Source of the DNA: Methylocystis rosea
GTDB lineage: Bacteria > Pseudomonadota > Alphaproteobacteria > Rhizobiales > Beijerinckiaceae
Length of the DNA stretch: 64,000 nt
Reading direction: 5' to 3'
Assembly (NCBI RefSeq): GCF_003855495.1
Contig: NZ_CP034086.1
Span: 496,001 to 560,000, forward strand
The notes beneath the pieces were generated by a model. It made no database searches. It saw nothing but the letters and a program-made list of their open reading frames with translations, and had not been told where the DNA came from. Position 1 is the first letter of the stretch. Every line of letters starts with the position of its first letter. The position numbers and the translations under genes were made by a program. Positions 35,649-44,898 of this stretch are shown here, piece by piece.

Positions 35649-36551
35649 TTACTTCTTCTTCGGCGCTTCGGCGGGCTTTTGCGCCGGAGCGGGCTTGGCG
35701 CCCGGAGAACCCTCGGCCGGCGCGTCGGCGCGTTCGATCTTGGCGCCGTCGCGCAACTTCATGACGAGTTCGCTCTGCGCCTTCTGCACGACGTAGCGGG
35801 CGACCTGATCCTTCACCTCGTCGAGCGGCGGGAAGACTTTCGGGCGTTTCTCGTCGAGCTTAATGACGTGCCAGCCGAACTGCGTCTTAATCGGATCGGA
35901 GACCTGACCCGGCTCCATCTTCGCCGCCGCGTCGCCGAACTCCGGCACCATGCGGTCCTTGGTGAACCAGCCGAGGTCGCCGCCCTTGGCGCCGGGGTCC
36001 TTGGAAAGTTCGGTCGCGACCTTGCCGAAATCCTCGCCGGCCTTGATGCGCTTCAGCGCGGCCTTCGCCTCTTCTTCGGTCGGCACCAGAATGTGGTGCG
36101 CGTGATATTCGGTTTCGGGCTTCTGGTTCTTCGCCGCTTCGTCATAGGTCTGCTTGACCGCCGCGTCAGTCGCCGCATTCTTGGCGACGTCGCCGAGCAG
36201 CGTCTCCATAAGCGCCTTGTCGCGCAAATAGGCGAGCTTTTTGGCGAATTCCGGCGTTTCGGCGAGCTTGTCGGCCTGCGCCTTCTGCACGACGAGCTGC
36301 TCGTCGATCAGGAAGTCGAGCACGTAGGTTTCACGCGCCTTGCCTTCGAGCTGACGCGGAATGGCGGCGCCAAGATCCTCCATCGCGAGCTTCAGGTCCT
36401 CGTCGGTGATCTCGACGCCATTGACCTTGGCGAGGGTTTTCGCGACCGCAGATGTCGCGCCGCCGGCGCTCATCGCCAGCAGGGCGGCGAGCGCGGTCGC
36501 TCCGAGCGCGGCGCGGGCGAGAGAACGCGCATTCTTGCGGGCGTGAGACAT
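35649..36551 (-). CDS. Parvulin-type peptidyl-prolyl isomerase
   Basis: A 300-aa periplasmic foldase of the PrsA/SurA/PpiD type. A signal peptide (about residues 1-35, LAALLAMSAGGATSAVA) is followed by an N-terminal chaperone region starting KTLAKVNGVEITDEDL, then a parvulin domain from YHAHHILVPTEEEA to GWHVIKLDEKRP containing GGDLGWFTKDRMVPEF. The C-terminus is a low-complexity Pro/Ala/Lys tail. The start at 36551 (MSHARKNA) has a GGAG site; a TTG twelve bases upstream is weaker. In many alphaproteobacteria this gene sits between argJ and secA; secA is not here. Confidence 0.88.
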   Translation of the reverse strand: MSHARKNARSLARAALGATALAALLAMSAGGATSAVAKTLAKVNGVEITDEDLKLAMEDLGAAIPRQLEGKARETYVLDFLIDEQLVVQKAQADKLAETPEFAKKLAYLRDKALMETLLGDVAKNAATDAAVKQTYDEAAKNQKPETEYHAHHILVPTEEEAKAALKRIKAGEDFGKVATELSKDPGAKGGDLGWFTKDRMVPEFGDAAAKMEPGQVSDPIKTQFGWHVIKLDEKRPKVFPPLDEVKDQVARYVVQKAQSELVMKLRDGAKIERADAPAEGSPGAKPAPAQKPAEAPKKK

Positions 36552-36676
36552 GATGTGCTCCAAAAAGAGGCCAGGGCGGCCCTGAACAAAAGCGGCCGTC
36601 GCCGCCGGCGGAAAATGCTCCTGCGCGAGGAATCCGGCGTATCTATGCCCGAGGAGCCGGTTCTGACAACTCCCGG

Positions 36677-39634
36677 CTACGCCGAAACCGGGCGCTCGGC
36701 GACCTCTCCGACGACGCTCGTGAAAATTTCCCGGGTTCTCTTCTGCGTATCGGCGAGCAGCGCTTCCAGATTGGAAAGATCTGGCGCGTCGCCGATCCGC
36801 AGCAACAGCTCCGTCAATCCGCGCGGGGCGTCGGCGGGACGGAAAGCGTCGTCGATGGCAAGCCGCAGCAATTGCGTCAGCCCTTGGTAGAGCTTTGAGG
36901 CCTCCGCCAGCGCGTCCGCCGCGCCGGCGTCGAGAAACCCGGCGTCTTTTACACGCTGCAGGGCGACCGTTGTGTTCGTTGCAAAAAGCTCAGGATGCAG
37001 CGGGCCATGCAGCAGCATCAAATATTGCGCGACAAACTCGACGTCGATCAATCCGCCGGGGACCTGCTTGACCTCCCAAGGGCTCGTCGCGCCCTTTTCC
37101 TTTTCGATCCGCCGGCGCATGGACAACACGTCGTCCTTGAGGTTTTGCGCGTCGCGCGGACGCGTCAGCGCCACGCGGATCGCCGCTTCGACGCTTTGTG
37201 TGAACGCCTCGGGACCCGCGACGACGCGGGCGCGGGTCAAGGCCATGTGCTCCCATGTCCACGCTTCATGGGCCTGATAATCCGAAAAAGCGGCGAGACT
37301 TACTGCGAGCGGTCCGCTGTTGCCGGAAGGGCGCAAACGAAAATCTGCCTCATAGAGCAGGCCTTCGGCCGTGGGAGCGGAAAGGGCGCTGATCAGCCTC
37401 TGCGTGAGACGGCCGTAATATTGCTGCGTTGAAATCGGCCGTCCGCCGCCCTGTGACTCCGCCAGTGGGTCGGCGTCGTAGAGCAGCATCAGATCGAGAT
37501 CGGACGCGGCCGTCATCTCGCATCCGCCAAGCTTGCCCATGGCGACGACCGCGCAGGCGCCGCCATCGATCGTTCCATGCGTTTTGGCGAATTCCTCGCA
37601 GACGCGCGCGAAGAGCCGGGCGATCAGCGTTTCGGCGAGGCGTGTATAGGCGAAGCCGGCCTCAGCGACCGACACGGATCCGGTCAGAATGCGTACGCCG
37701 ATGAGGAATTTCTGCTCCTGTCCGAAGATGCGGGCGCGGTCGAGCGCGTCTTCATAGGAGCGCGCCTCGGCGAATTGCGAGGCGAGGCGCTCCTCCAATT
37801 CGCTTTGCGTCGGCACCGTCTCGAAAAACGCCGGCTCCATGAGCGCGTCGAGCACGCGCGGGCGCCGGGAGATTGTTTCGGCGAGCTTGGGCGCCGCGCC
37901 CGTAATTGCGGCAAGCAGTTTGAGAAGTCGCGGCTGCGAGACGAGCAGGGAAAAGAGCTGCACCCCTGCCGGCAGTTTTGCGATGAGCCTGTCGAAGGCG
38001 AGAAAGGCGGCGTCGGCGTTTTCCGTCGCGGCGATGGCTTCGAGCAGGATGGGCGTCAGCTCCGTCAGCCGTTCGCGCGCGATGGTCGAGCGGGTCGCGG
38101 CATAGCGGCCGAAATGCCAGCCGCGAATGGTCGCCGTCACCGTCTTGGGGTTGGCGAAGCCCATATTGGCGAGCGTCTCGATGGTGCCCGGATCGTCGTC
38201 ATCGCCGGTGAAGACGAGATTGCCGGCCGACGAGGTGAGCTGCGGCGCGCTTTCGAAAAGCTTCGCATAATGGCTCTGCACCACGTCGAGCCGCTTCAGC
38301 AGCGCCTCGGCGAAGTCGCCGTAGGTGGCGAAACCCATCATGCGGCCGATGACGGCGACTCCGTCTTCAGTCTCGGGCAGCGTGTGCTTCTGCTCGTCGG
38401 CAACCATCTGAATGCGATGCTCGACGTCGCGAAGAAAGAGATAGGCTTCGCGCAGATCGTCGCGTGCTTGCGGCGCCACCCAGCCGCTCTCGACGAGCTG
38501 GTCGAGCATCGCCAGAGTCGAGCGCCCGCGCAGGCGCCGATCGCGGCCGCCGGTGATGAGCTGCTGCGTCTGCACGAAGAATTCGATTTCGCGAATGCCG
38601 CCGCGTCCGAGCTTGATGTTGTGACCGGCGACGGCGATCTTGCCATGTCCCTTATGCGCATGAATTTGCCGCTTGATGGAATGGACGTCGGCGATCGCGG
38701 CGAAGTCGAAATATTTGCGCCAGACGAAGGGCGCGAGCTCTTGCAGAAATTGTTCGCCAGCGAAGATGTCGCCCGCGACCGGCCGCGCCTTGATATAGGC
38801 GGCGCGTTCCCAGTTCTGGCCCATGCTCTCATAATAGCTCAGCGCCGCTTCGAGCGGGATGGCGATCGGCGTCGCGCCCGGATCAGGACGCAGCCGCAAA
38901 TCGGTGCGAAACACATAGCCGTCGACGGTGCGCTCGCTCATGATCCGCACGATCCGCTTCGTCAGTTTGACGAAGAAATCGACGTCCTCGGACGGTTCGG
39001 CGAGGCGCGCCCGCGAGCGGTCGAAGAACACGATGAGATCGATGTCGGAGGAGTAGTTCAGCTCAAAGGCGCCCCCCTTGCCCATGCCGAGAAAAATCCA
39101 ACCCGATCCGCGTTCGGGGTCGCGCTGATCGGCGAGTTCGATCTTGCCGGCGAGCGCAGCGGCGCGCAGGGTGAAGCGGATAGCGGCCGAAAGCGTAGCG
39201 TCGGCGATCCGCGTCAGCGCCTGCGTCGCCTCCGGCATGTCCCAGACTTTGGCAAGATCGGCGAGGGCGATGACGAGCGCGGCGTCCTGCTTTGTGAGGC
39301 GCAGCAGGCGCATCAGCTCGGCCTCGTCTTGGGTTTCGATGTTTCGCGTTTCTTCGATGAGCGCTTCAATGCGCTGCGCGGGATCGCTCTCAAATGCTCT
39401 TACGAGCCTAGCCGCATCGCGCATAGCAAGGTCGGTCAGATAGGGAGAGGAACCCAATACGCCGAGCAGCAGATCGCGCGCTTGCGGCCGCTCCAGCAAA
39501 AGCGCCGCGAGCGCGCCATTGGCCGCTACGTCCTTCTCCAACACGCGGGCGAGCGCCTCTTCGGCCCTCTTCGCGTCGAGAGGCTGAATGACGACCGTGG
39601 CGCGGTCGATGAGCGAATGTTCGGTCGGCGTCAA
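36677..39634 (-). CDS. glnE: Bifunctional glutamine synthetase adenylyltransferase/deadenylase
   Basis: GlnE attaches and removes AMP on glutamine synthetase in response to PII proteins. Two nucleotidyltransferase domains are present: the deadenylylating one with GKGGAFELNYSSDIDLIVFF and the adenylylating one with MGKLGGCEMTAASDLDLML, each having the paired aspartates. With the TTG at 39634 (MTPTEHSLIDRATVV) the protein is 985 aa, a common size in alphaproteobacteria. An ATG at 39766 would extend it to 1029 aa, but that codon overlaps the start of the DUF815 gene on the other strand and has no ribosome site. A GGGAAAAG stretch precedes the TTG. Confidence 0.88.
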   Translation of the reverse strand: MTPTEHSLIDRATVVIQPLDAKRAEEALARVLEKDVAANGALAALLLERPQARDLLLGVLGSSPYLTDLAMRDAARLVRAFESDPAQRIEALIEETRNIETQDEAELMRLLRLTKQDAALVIALADLAKVWDMPEATQALTRIADATLSAAIRFTLRAAALAGKIELADQRDPERGSGWIFLGMGKGGAFELNYSSDIDLIVFFDRSRARLAEPSEDVDFFVKLTKRIVRIMSERTVDGYVFRTDLRLRPDPGATPIAIPLEAALSYYESMGQNWERAAYIKARPVAGDIFAGEQFLQELAPFVWRKYFDFAAIADVHSIKRQIHAHKGHGKIAVAGHNIKLGRGGIREIEFFVQTQQLITGGRDRRLRGRSTLAMLDQLVESGWVAPQARDDLREAYLFLRDVEHRIQMVADEQKHTLPETEDGVAVIGRMMGFATYGDFAEALLKRLDVVQSHYAKLFESAPQLTSSAGNLVFTGDDDDPGTIETLANMGFANPKTVTATIRGWHFGRYAATRSTIARERLTELTPILLEAIAATENADAAFLAFDRLIAKLPAGVQLFSLLVSQPRLLKLLAAITGAAPKLAETISRRPRVLDALMEPAFFETVPTQSELEERLASQFAEARSYEDALDRARIFGQEQKFLIGVRILTGSVSVAEAGFAYTRLAETLIARLFARVCEEFAKTHGTIDGGACAVVAMGKLGGCEMTAASDLDLMLLYDADPLAESQGGGRPISTQQYYGRLTQRLISALSAPTAEGLLYEADFRLRPSGNSGPLAVSLAAFSDYQAHEAWTWEHMALTRARVVAGPEAFTQSVEAAIRVALTRPRDAQNLKDDVLSMRRRIEKEKGATSPWEVKQVPGGLIDVEFVAQYLMLLHGPLHPELFATNTTVALQRVKDAGFLDAGAADALAEASKLYQGLTQLLRLAIDDAFRPADAPRGLTELLLRIGDAPDLSNLEALLADTQKRTREIFTSVVGEVAERPVSA

Positions 39635-39764
39635 AATCTTTTCCCGGCTGAGCCGTCGATGCGGCGCTGGCCCTTCGGTATAATCCCGCGCGTCGCGCAA
39701 ATCAGCCCCGGCGTGCCAAAGGCCCTGAGGCGTCTCAAATTTCAAAGCAACTGCGGGGAAATTC

Positions 39765-40613
39765 ATGTCGCAAGAGGATGTCGCGCAGCTGCTCGCCCGC
39801 ATCGCCGGGGCGTTGGAGCGCTTGGCCCCGCCGCCGCCGTCCGCGCCGGATTTCTCCGTCGCCGAGGCGTTCGTCTGGCGCGCGGCGGGAGGGGCGTTCC
39901 ATCCCGTCAGCCGGGTCAATCGCGTCGATCTGGCGCTGCTCAAGGGCGTCGACCGTCAGCGCGACATGCTTCTCGCCAACACCAGCCGCTTCGCGCAGGG
40001 CCTGCCAGCCAATAACGCGCTGATGTGGGGCGCGCGGGGCATGGGCAAATCCTCGCTGGTGAAGTCGGTTCACGGCGCGCTGGCCGAGAAGGGGCTGAAA
40101 CTCATCGAAATCCATCGCGAAGATATTGAAGCGCTGCCCGCGCTGCTCGGCGCGCTGGCGCAGGCGCCCTTCCGCTTCATCGTCTTTTGCGACGACCTGT
40201 CGTTTGACGGCGCGGAGACGAGCTACAAGGCGCTCAAGACCGCTCTCGAAGGCGGCGTCGAAGGGCGGCCAGACAATGTGCTGTTTTACGCCACGTCGAA
40301 CCGCCGCCATCTGTTGCCGCGCGACATGATGGAAAATGAGAGCGCCACCGCCATCCATCCCGGCGAGGTGATCGAGGAGAAAATCTCGCTCTCGGACCGT
40401 TTCGGACTTTGGATCGGCTTTCACAATTGCAGCCAGGACGACTATCTGGCGATGGTCTTCGGCTACGCGGGTCATTTTGGCCTCAGCGCGCCAGAAGCGA
40501 CGATCCGCGCCGAGGCGCTGGAATGGTCGATCACCCGCGGCGCGCGCTCTGGCCGTGTCGCTTGGCAGTTCGTGCAGGATCTCGCGGGGCGACTGGGGAA
40601 GGATTTGTCCTAG
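39765..40613 (+). CDS. DUF815 family P-loop ATPase
   Basis: A 282-aa AAA-type ATPase of the DUF815 family. The Walker A motif is GARGMGKSSLVK near residue 88, Walker B FRFIVFCDDLSFD near residue 138, and the sensor-like YATSNRRHLLPRDM and LSDRFGLWIGFHN segments are family hallmarks. It is cytosolic and its role is unknown. The ATG at 39765 is preceded by GGGGAA. It is divergent from glnE; whether their starts overlap depends on the glnE start used. Confidence 0.88.
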   Translation: MSQEDVAQLLARIAGALERLAPPPPSAPDFSVAEAFVWRAAGGAFHPVSRVNRVDLALLKGVDRQRDMLLANTSRFAQGLPANNALMWGARGMGKSSLVKSVHGALAEKGLKLIEIHREDIEALPALLGALAQAPFRFIVFCDDLSFDGAETSYKALKTALEGGVEGRPDNVLFYATSNRRHLLPRDMMENESATAIHPGEVIEEKISLSDRFGLWIGFHNCSQDDYLAMVFGYAGHFGLSAPEATIRAEALEWSITRGARSGRVAWQFVQDLAGRLGKDLS

Positions 40614-40726
40614 CATCGTCCGGTGTTGACGCGTCCCGCCTGACTTCGCCCCGGTTTTTTTTCGCGCTTGCTAGCTTTCGTCCCGCATCAGGCTTAGCCT
40701 GAACTGGGGCGAAAAAGGGGGGCAGA

Positions 40727-41239
40727 ATGAACTTCAGACGTATGGCGCTTATCTCGACCACAATGTTTCTCTCGCTGGTTTCTCTTTCGGGAAGCGCCTT
40801 TGCTTTCTGCGGCGTGTTGCAGGCTTCGGCCAGCGGCTATTCCAGAGACGAAGCGCTTTCAAAGGCCAACAACAAGGGACTGGTGGAGGTTCGAAGGCTC
40901 GAAGGCAATTACGGCAGCAGTAATGTTCATTATCAAACCGCCACGTCTTCTTGCCGAGACGGCGGGAGGGTGACGTGCTTCATCTCGCAGAAGTTCTGCG
41001 TCGACAGCGGCCAGCGACAGCGGCCGGGTCGCGGCGAGGAAGGCCATTCGATGCATGGCTGCCCGCCCGGAACGCGGCCCGTTCCGGAAACGGATAATTG
41101 CGTGCCTGTACGTAAACGAACGAGCGAATTTGAAAGCCAGCCGTGGAAAAAGCCGGGTTGCCGGACCTGGAAGCAGAGCTGCGACAACGGCGACGCCCGG
41201 GCTTGCGGAAGATATGAGTCGACCTGCCAGGTCAATTGA
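40727..41239 (+). CDS. Cysteine-rich secreted protein of unknown function
   Basis: A 170-aa protein with a signal peptide (about residues 1-27, ending SGSAFAF). The N-terminal mature part (CGVLQASASGYSRDEALSKANNKG) is reminiscent of small DUF4189-like secreted domains. The second half has eight more cysteines in tight spacing (for example FCVDSG, MHGCPPGTRPVPETDNCVPV, PGCRTWKQSC, ACGRYESTC), ten in all, consistent with five disulfides. An AAGGGGGGC site precedes the ATG. I cannot assign a function. Confidence 0.65.
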   Translation: MNFRRMALISTTMFLSLVSLSGSAFAFCGVLQASASGYSRDEALSKANNKGLVEVRRLEGNYGSSNVHYQTATSSCRDGGRVTCFISQKFCVDSGQRQRPGRGEEGHSMHGCPPGTRPVPETDNCVPVRKRTSEFESQPWKKPGCRTWKQSCDNGDARACGRYESTCQVN

Positions 41240-41296
41240 CGCGAGAACATTGCGAGACGCCTGCATGGCAGGCGTCTCGGATCGCCGTCTGGTGGA

Positions 41297-41416
41297 TTAA
41301 TACGGACGCTCCGGCGTGCATTCCGCCGTCGCGCATCGCGGTTTGTAGGCGTAAGGGATCATGGCGGCGACAAGCAGCAACCCGCCCATAACGATGATCG
41401 CCATTTTGTAATTCAT
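41297..41416 (-). CDS. Small single-pass membrane protein
   Basis: A 39-aa open reading frame beginning MNYKMAIIVMGGLLLVAAMIPYAY: one transmembrane helix with a short polar tail containing two cysteines (KPRCATAECTPE). A GAGAGG ribosome site is seven bases upstream. No known family is recognised, but the combination of helix and ribosome site makes it more plausible than random. It lies between the Cys-rich gene and nth. Confidence 0.5.
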   Translation of the reverse strand: MNYKMAIIVMGGLLLVAAMIPYAYKPRCATAECTPERPY

Positions 41417-41535
41417 CGCGGTTCCTCTCCGACGGCGTTCGGCCCTTGCGTTTGATTTTGAAAAAATCCCACGTCGCTCGCCGAGCGTCTGTGACTTTGT
41501 CCTTATCGCCACGTGGGGCTGCAAGGATCGGAAGA

Positions 41536-42237
41536 TCAGAGCGTCTTGGCTTTGAACCGGCAGAGATCGGCGATCAGGCAGCGCGGGCATTCTGGCGTGC
41601 GCGCCTTGCACACATAGCGTCCGTGCAAAATGAGCCAGTGATGCGCGTGCAGGAGATATTTCTCTGGGGTGATCCTCGCGAGTCCCGCTTCGACTTCTTC
41701 GGGCGTCTTGCCGCTGGCGAGCGGCAGCCGGTTGGAGACTCGAAAGATATGCGTGTCGACCGCGATCACCGGCTCGCCGAAGGCGACATTGAGCACGACA
41801 TTCGCGGTCTTGCCGCCGACGCCTGGGAGCGCGGTCAATTCCTCGCGCGTGCGCGGCACGTCTCCGCCATGCCGTTCGATCAGCAATCGCGACAGGGCGA
41901 CGATATTTTTCGCCTTGGCGCGGTAGAGGCCGATCGTTTTGATCAGGTCGCGCACGCGCTCCTCGCCGAGGGCCGCCATCTTGGCGGGCGTGTCGGCCTG
42001 CGCGAAGAGCGCCGGAGTCGCCTTGTTGACCCCTGCATCGGTCGCTTGCGCGGATAGCACGACGGCGACGAGCAGCGTAAACGGGTTTTTGTAACCGAGT
42101 TCGGTCTTGGGTTCAGGATTCGCGGCTGCGAGACGCGCGAAAATCTCTTCGATGCGCGCAGCTTCAGCGGCGGCCGGCCGCCGACCGGCTCGCGGTTTTT
42201 TAGCGACGCGCGCGCGCTGACTGATTGTTTCCGCCAT
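41536..42237 (-). CDS. nth: Endonuclease III
   Basis: DNA glycosylase/AP lyase of base-excision repair, 233 aa. The helix-hairpin-helix LPGVGGKTA carries catalytic K143 and the later aspartate is D161 in VDTHIFRV. The iron-sulfur cluster ligands are complete: C210, C217, C220 and C226, spacing 6-2-5. The start at 42237 (MAETISQRARVAKK) gives a normal length with a basic N-terminus; a longer open frame upstream overlaps the DUF2244 gene on the other strand and is rejected. nth and the DUF2244 gene share a 48-base divergent promoter region. Confidence 0.95.
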   Translation of the reverse strand: MAETISQRARVAKKPRAGRRPAAAEAARIEEIFARLAAANPEPKTELGYKNPFTLLVAVVLSAQATDAGVNKATPALFAQADTPAKMAALGEERVRDLIKTIGLYRAKAKNIVALSRLLIERHGGDVPRTREELTALPGVGGKTANVVLNVAFGEPVIAVDTHIFRVSNRLPLASGKTPEEVEAGLARITPEKYLLHAHHWLILHGRYVCKARTPECPRCLIADLCRFKAKTL

Positions 42238-42285
42238 GGGCGCGTTATAACTTTTAGAATCTGGAGGACAAAGCCGGCAGGAGAA

Positions 42286-42777
42286 ATGTCCGACCCCTTC
42301 GAGCGGAAAATTTACGAAGCGCGGCTGACGCCGCATCGGTCGATGACGCCGCACGCCTTCTACCTTTTCATCATGATTTTCTGTTTCGGACAGGCCCTGT
42401 TTGCGTTGCCCTTCTTCTTCATGGGCGCCTGGCCCGTCGCCGGCTTCATGGGCCTCGATGCGGTCGGTCTCTATCTCGCCTTCCGCATCAGCTTCCGCGC
42501 CGCCCGCGGTCATGAGACGCTCGACCTCACGCCGCTGGAACTCGTTTTCGCGCAGATCGGCGCGCGCGGACAACGAAAGGAATGGCGCTTCAACCCTTCC
42601 TGGGTGCGGCTTGAACAGACAGTCCACGAAGAATTCGGGACGGAGCGGGTGGCCCTGATCTCGCGCGGCGAATGTATCGAGATCGGCGCCTTTTTAGGGC
42701 CGGATCAGAAAGCGGAGCTGGCGCGCGACCTGAACCGCGCGCTCATCGACGCGCGCATGGGCGCCCGTTTCGGCTAG
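42286..42777 (+). CDS. DUF2244 domain membrane protein
   Basis: A 163-aa protein with two adjacent transmembrane helices (residues about 25-68; FYLFIMIFCFGQALFALPFF and a second) followed by a cytoplasmic beta-rich domain with EWRFNPSWVRL and FLGPDQKAELARDL. This matches the DUF2244 family of alphaproteobacteria, of unknown role. It is often divergent from nth, as here, which suggests a stable but unexplained linkage. Confidence 0.88.
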   Translation: MSDPFERKIYEARLTPHRSMTPHAFYLFIMIFCFGQALFALPFFFMGAWPVAGFMGLDAVGLYLAFRISFRAARGHETLDLTPLELVFAQIGARGQRKEWRFNPSWVRLEQTVHEEFGTERVALISRGECIEIGAFLGPDQKAELARDLNRALIDARMGARFG

Positions 42778-42796
42778 AACGCGTATTCAGCGTGAT

Positions 42797-43438
42797 CTAG
42801 CGTCGCTGGCTCAGCATGGCGTCGGCTTCCCGCATCAGCCGCGCCTCGTGCCGCTTATAGTAGCGCCAAAGCACAAACAGCCCGATGACGAGCCCGCCGA
42901 CGAGGGCCATGGCGATCGGGCCCTCGATTTTTTCGAAGCCGGCGGTGAGGTAATAAGCGCCAAAGCCGAACACGCACGCCCAAACGACGCCGCCCGTCGC
43001 GTTATAGATGAAGAAACGGCCTGGCGGCAGATGGTTTGCGCCCGCGAGCGAGGCCGCGAGAATGCGCAGCAGCGCGACGAAGCGGCCGAAAAAGACGATC
43101 GCGCCGCCCCACCGATAGAAGAGATATTGGCCCAGGCGCAGCTTCTCCGGCCCGAGCCCGACATGGTGGCCGTAGCGCTCGAGAAGCTTCGTTCCGTACT
43201 CCCGTCCCAGCCAATAACCGACATTGTCTCCGACGATCGCGCCTGCGGCGGCCGCCACGACGATGTTCTCGATGGCGATCGCTCCGGAGAGCCGCGCGTA
43301 AATTGCCGCGCCGACGAGCATGGTTTCGCCGGGCAGCGGAATGCCGGCGCTTTCCAGGGCCACGACGATAAAGATCGCCCAATAGCCGTAGGTCGAAAGA
43401 ATGGCGGCGATCTGCGACTGATCGAGAAAATGCGTCAT
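42797..43438 (-). CDS. DedA family membrane protein
   Basis: A 213-aa inner-membrane protein of the DedA/SNARE-associated (VTT-domain) family, members of which move phospholipids or undecaprenyl phosphate across the membrane. The conserved ESAGIPLPGETMLVGAAIYA segment, the GDNVGYWLGREYG glycine-rich block and the FFGRFVALLRILAASLAGAN stretch are all present, including the acidic and arginine residues thought to be functional. The C-terminal helix is followed by a basic tail. It converges on the DUF2244 gene with 19 bases between stops. Confidence 0.9.
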   Translation of the reverse strand: MTHFLDQSQIAAILSTYGYWAIFIVVALESAGIPLPGETMLVGAAIYARLSGAIAIENIVVAAAAGAIVGDNVGYWLGREYGTKLLERYGHHVGLGPEKLRLGQYLFYRWGGAIVFFGRFVALLRILAASLAGANHLPPGRFFIYNATGGVVWACVFGFGAYYLTAGFEKIEGPIAMALVGGLVIGLFVLWRYYKRHEARLMREADAMLSQRR

Positions 43439-43543
43439 CCCTGGCCCGGAAAGTGTCCTACGATACTCTCATGTAGGCCTAAATGCGCAAATGGCGACGT
43501 CGCCGAAGCGAGGCCGCCATTTTAAGGGCGTCAATCGAAAGGG

Positions 43544-43930
43544 TCAGTGATATTGCAGCGCATTCTCTCGTGCGGCGCTGAAGGCGTAGGGCGGCGTCGC
43601 CGCCATAGCCTCGCTGTCGAAGACGAAGGGGCCGCGCTCCAGCGCCACTTGAAGGACCTCCCGCAATCCTCGGAGCAAAGGCTGGTCGTCGCGGACAACC
43701 TTGGCGCGAAGCGCCTCCTGCGCGGCTTCGTCCGACCGGCTCGCGAAATCGCGCACCGCCATCGCGACGAACTTGCCAACGCTGACGCCTTTCTCTTCAG
43801 CCGCGGCGCGTACGCGCTCGGCGAAGCCGCCGCCAATGCAAGCCAGGGCGGCATGCGCCACCTTGTCGTTCGAGCAGGAATTGATCAGATCCACGATGAC
43901 CATGACGACCTCCGCCCTTGAACGTTCCAT
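43544..43930 (-). CDS. Small protein of unknown function
   Basis: A 128-aa protein. A hydrophobic, glycine-containing centre (HAALACIGGGFAERVRAAAEEKGVSVGKFVAMAVRDF) is followed by an acidic and basic helix-rich region. The segment resembles short DNA- or protein-binding helices (VSVGKFVAMAVRDFA is ribbon-helix-helix-like), but I cannot confirm it. The start at 43930 (MERSRAEVV) is preferred over a GTG eight codons upstream. Looks like a genuine conserved gene in Hyphomicrobiales from its composition; function unknown. Confidence 0.6.
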   Translation of the reverse strand: MERSRAEVVMVIVDLINSCSNDKVAHAALACIGGGFAERVRAAAEEKGVSVGKFVAMAVRDFASRSDEAAQEALRAKVVRDDQPLLRGLREVLQVALERGPFVFDSEAMAATPPYAFSAARENALQYH

Positions 43931-43954
43931 GTTTCGGAACCCTTTGTTGGCCAC

Positions 43955-44341
43955 GGTTGCTTTATTTCCGCGACATCAGTTTCCTCGCCCGTTGGGGGCG
44001 TTCGTTCCAAGCTATCCAGTCAAGCTGAACGTTATCTGTATGAATGCTGAAAAAATTCCGCGTCCGACGAGCGGACGGGATCTCTCAAGCCCGGCGAACA
44101 AGGCTGTCGGCGCAAGAGCCTAGAGCCTTTTGCTCCCATGCCGTGCGCTGCTGCCTTCTAACTGAAGGCCGTGACAGCTTCACGACGAAGTTCGCCAGTA
44201 TATCAATAACATAGTGATCAGCCGAGCTGAGGCCGCAGCACGACTCCGGACTCAACTCGTGGCTAGAGCAATAGTTCCGAGCAGCTGAAAAATTCGTAGC
44301 TGCGGCGCAAAAGATCGTGTGGCGCCGCAGTAGCCTTGCCT
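43955..44341. other. Intergenic region without a recognisable gene
   Basis: About 390 bases with visibly lower GC than the surroundings in places (for example TATATCAATAACATAGTGATC near 44200). An inverted repeat CTGCGGCGC/GCGCCGCAG is at about 44302-44331, next to the 3' end of the glyoxalase gene. Short open frames exist on both strands but none has a ribosome site or family resemblance. Confidence 0.5.
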
Positions 44342-44782
44342 CTACCAAGCGCCGATGTTGGGCGCCGAAACCCAGGGTTCCGTTGGCGGCAGCGGCGCGC
44401 CCTTCTGCAACAACTCGATGGAGATCAAATCCGGCGATTGCACGAAGGCCATATGGCCGTCGCGCGGCGGCCGATTGATCGTCACGCCCGCCGCTTGCAG
44501 TCGCGCGCAGACGTCGTAAATATTCTCAACGGCGAAGGCGAGGTGACCGAAATTCCGCCCGCCGGCATACGCATGTTCGTCCCAGTTATGGGTGAGTTCG
44601 ATCGTCGGCGCTCCGTTTTCCTTGGCTTGCGCGGCGTCTTCGGGCGCGGCGAGATAGACGAGCGTATAGCGCGCCTTCTCGTTCTGGGTGCGGCGCACCT
44701 CCTGCAGACCAAGCGTGCCGCAAAAAAACTCCAGCGCGCGGTCGAGGTCGCCGACTCGGATCATGGTGTGCAGAAATCTCAT
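44342..44782 (-). CDS. gloA: Lactoylglutathione lyase (glyoxalase I)
   Basis: A 146-aa enzyme converting the methylglyoxal-glutathione adduct to lactoylglutathione. Both VOC repeats are visible. Metal ligands fit the family: H5 in [10 protein letters not shown], the glutamate in [10 protein letters not shown], a histidine in FGHLAFAVE and a late glutamate in [10 protein letters not shown]. The start at 44782 has an AGGAG site. The partner glyoxalase II is not adjacent. The two-base-different upstream in-frame region is not used. Confidence 0.92.
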   Translation of the reverse strand: MRFLHTMIRVGDLDRALEFFCGTLGLQEVRRTQNEKARYTLVYLAAPEDAAQAKENGAPTIELTHNWDEHAYAGGRNFGHLAFAVENIYDVCARLQAAGVTINRPPRDGHMAFVQSPDLISIELLQKGAPLPPTEPWVSAPNIGAW

Positions 44783-44898
44783 ATGCGGGCTCCTATCTGA
44801 TGCGTCCGCCATAATAATAGCGTGCCACGGCGTGGATTTGCGCCCACGCCGAGCGCCTGCTAGAGCGCTGGCGCTCCCCAAACAAGGTGCGTATCGAC

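Noticed and set aside
37577..40015. 812-codon frame antisense to glnE
   Set aside because: Shadow frame; glnE has both nucleotidyltransferase motifs on the minus strand.
44085..44348. 87-codon frame in the AT-richer gap
   Set aside because: No ribosome site, no motif, unlike the codon use of neighbours.
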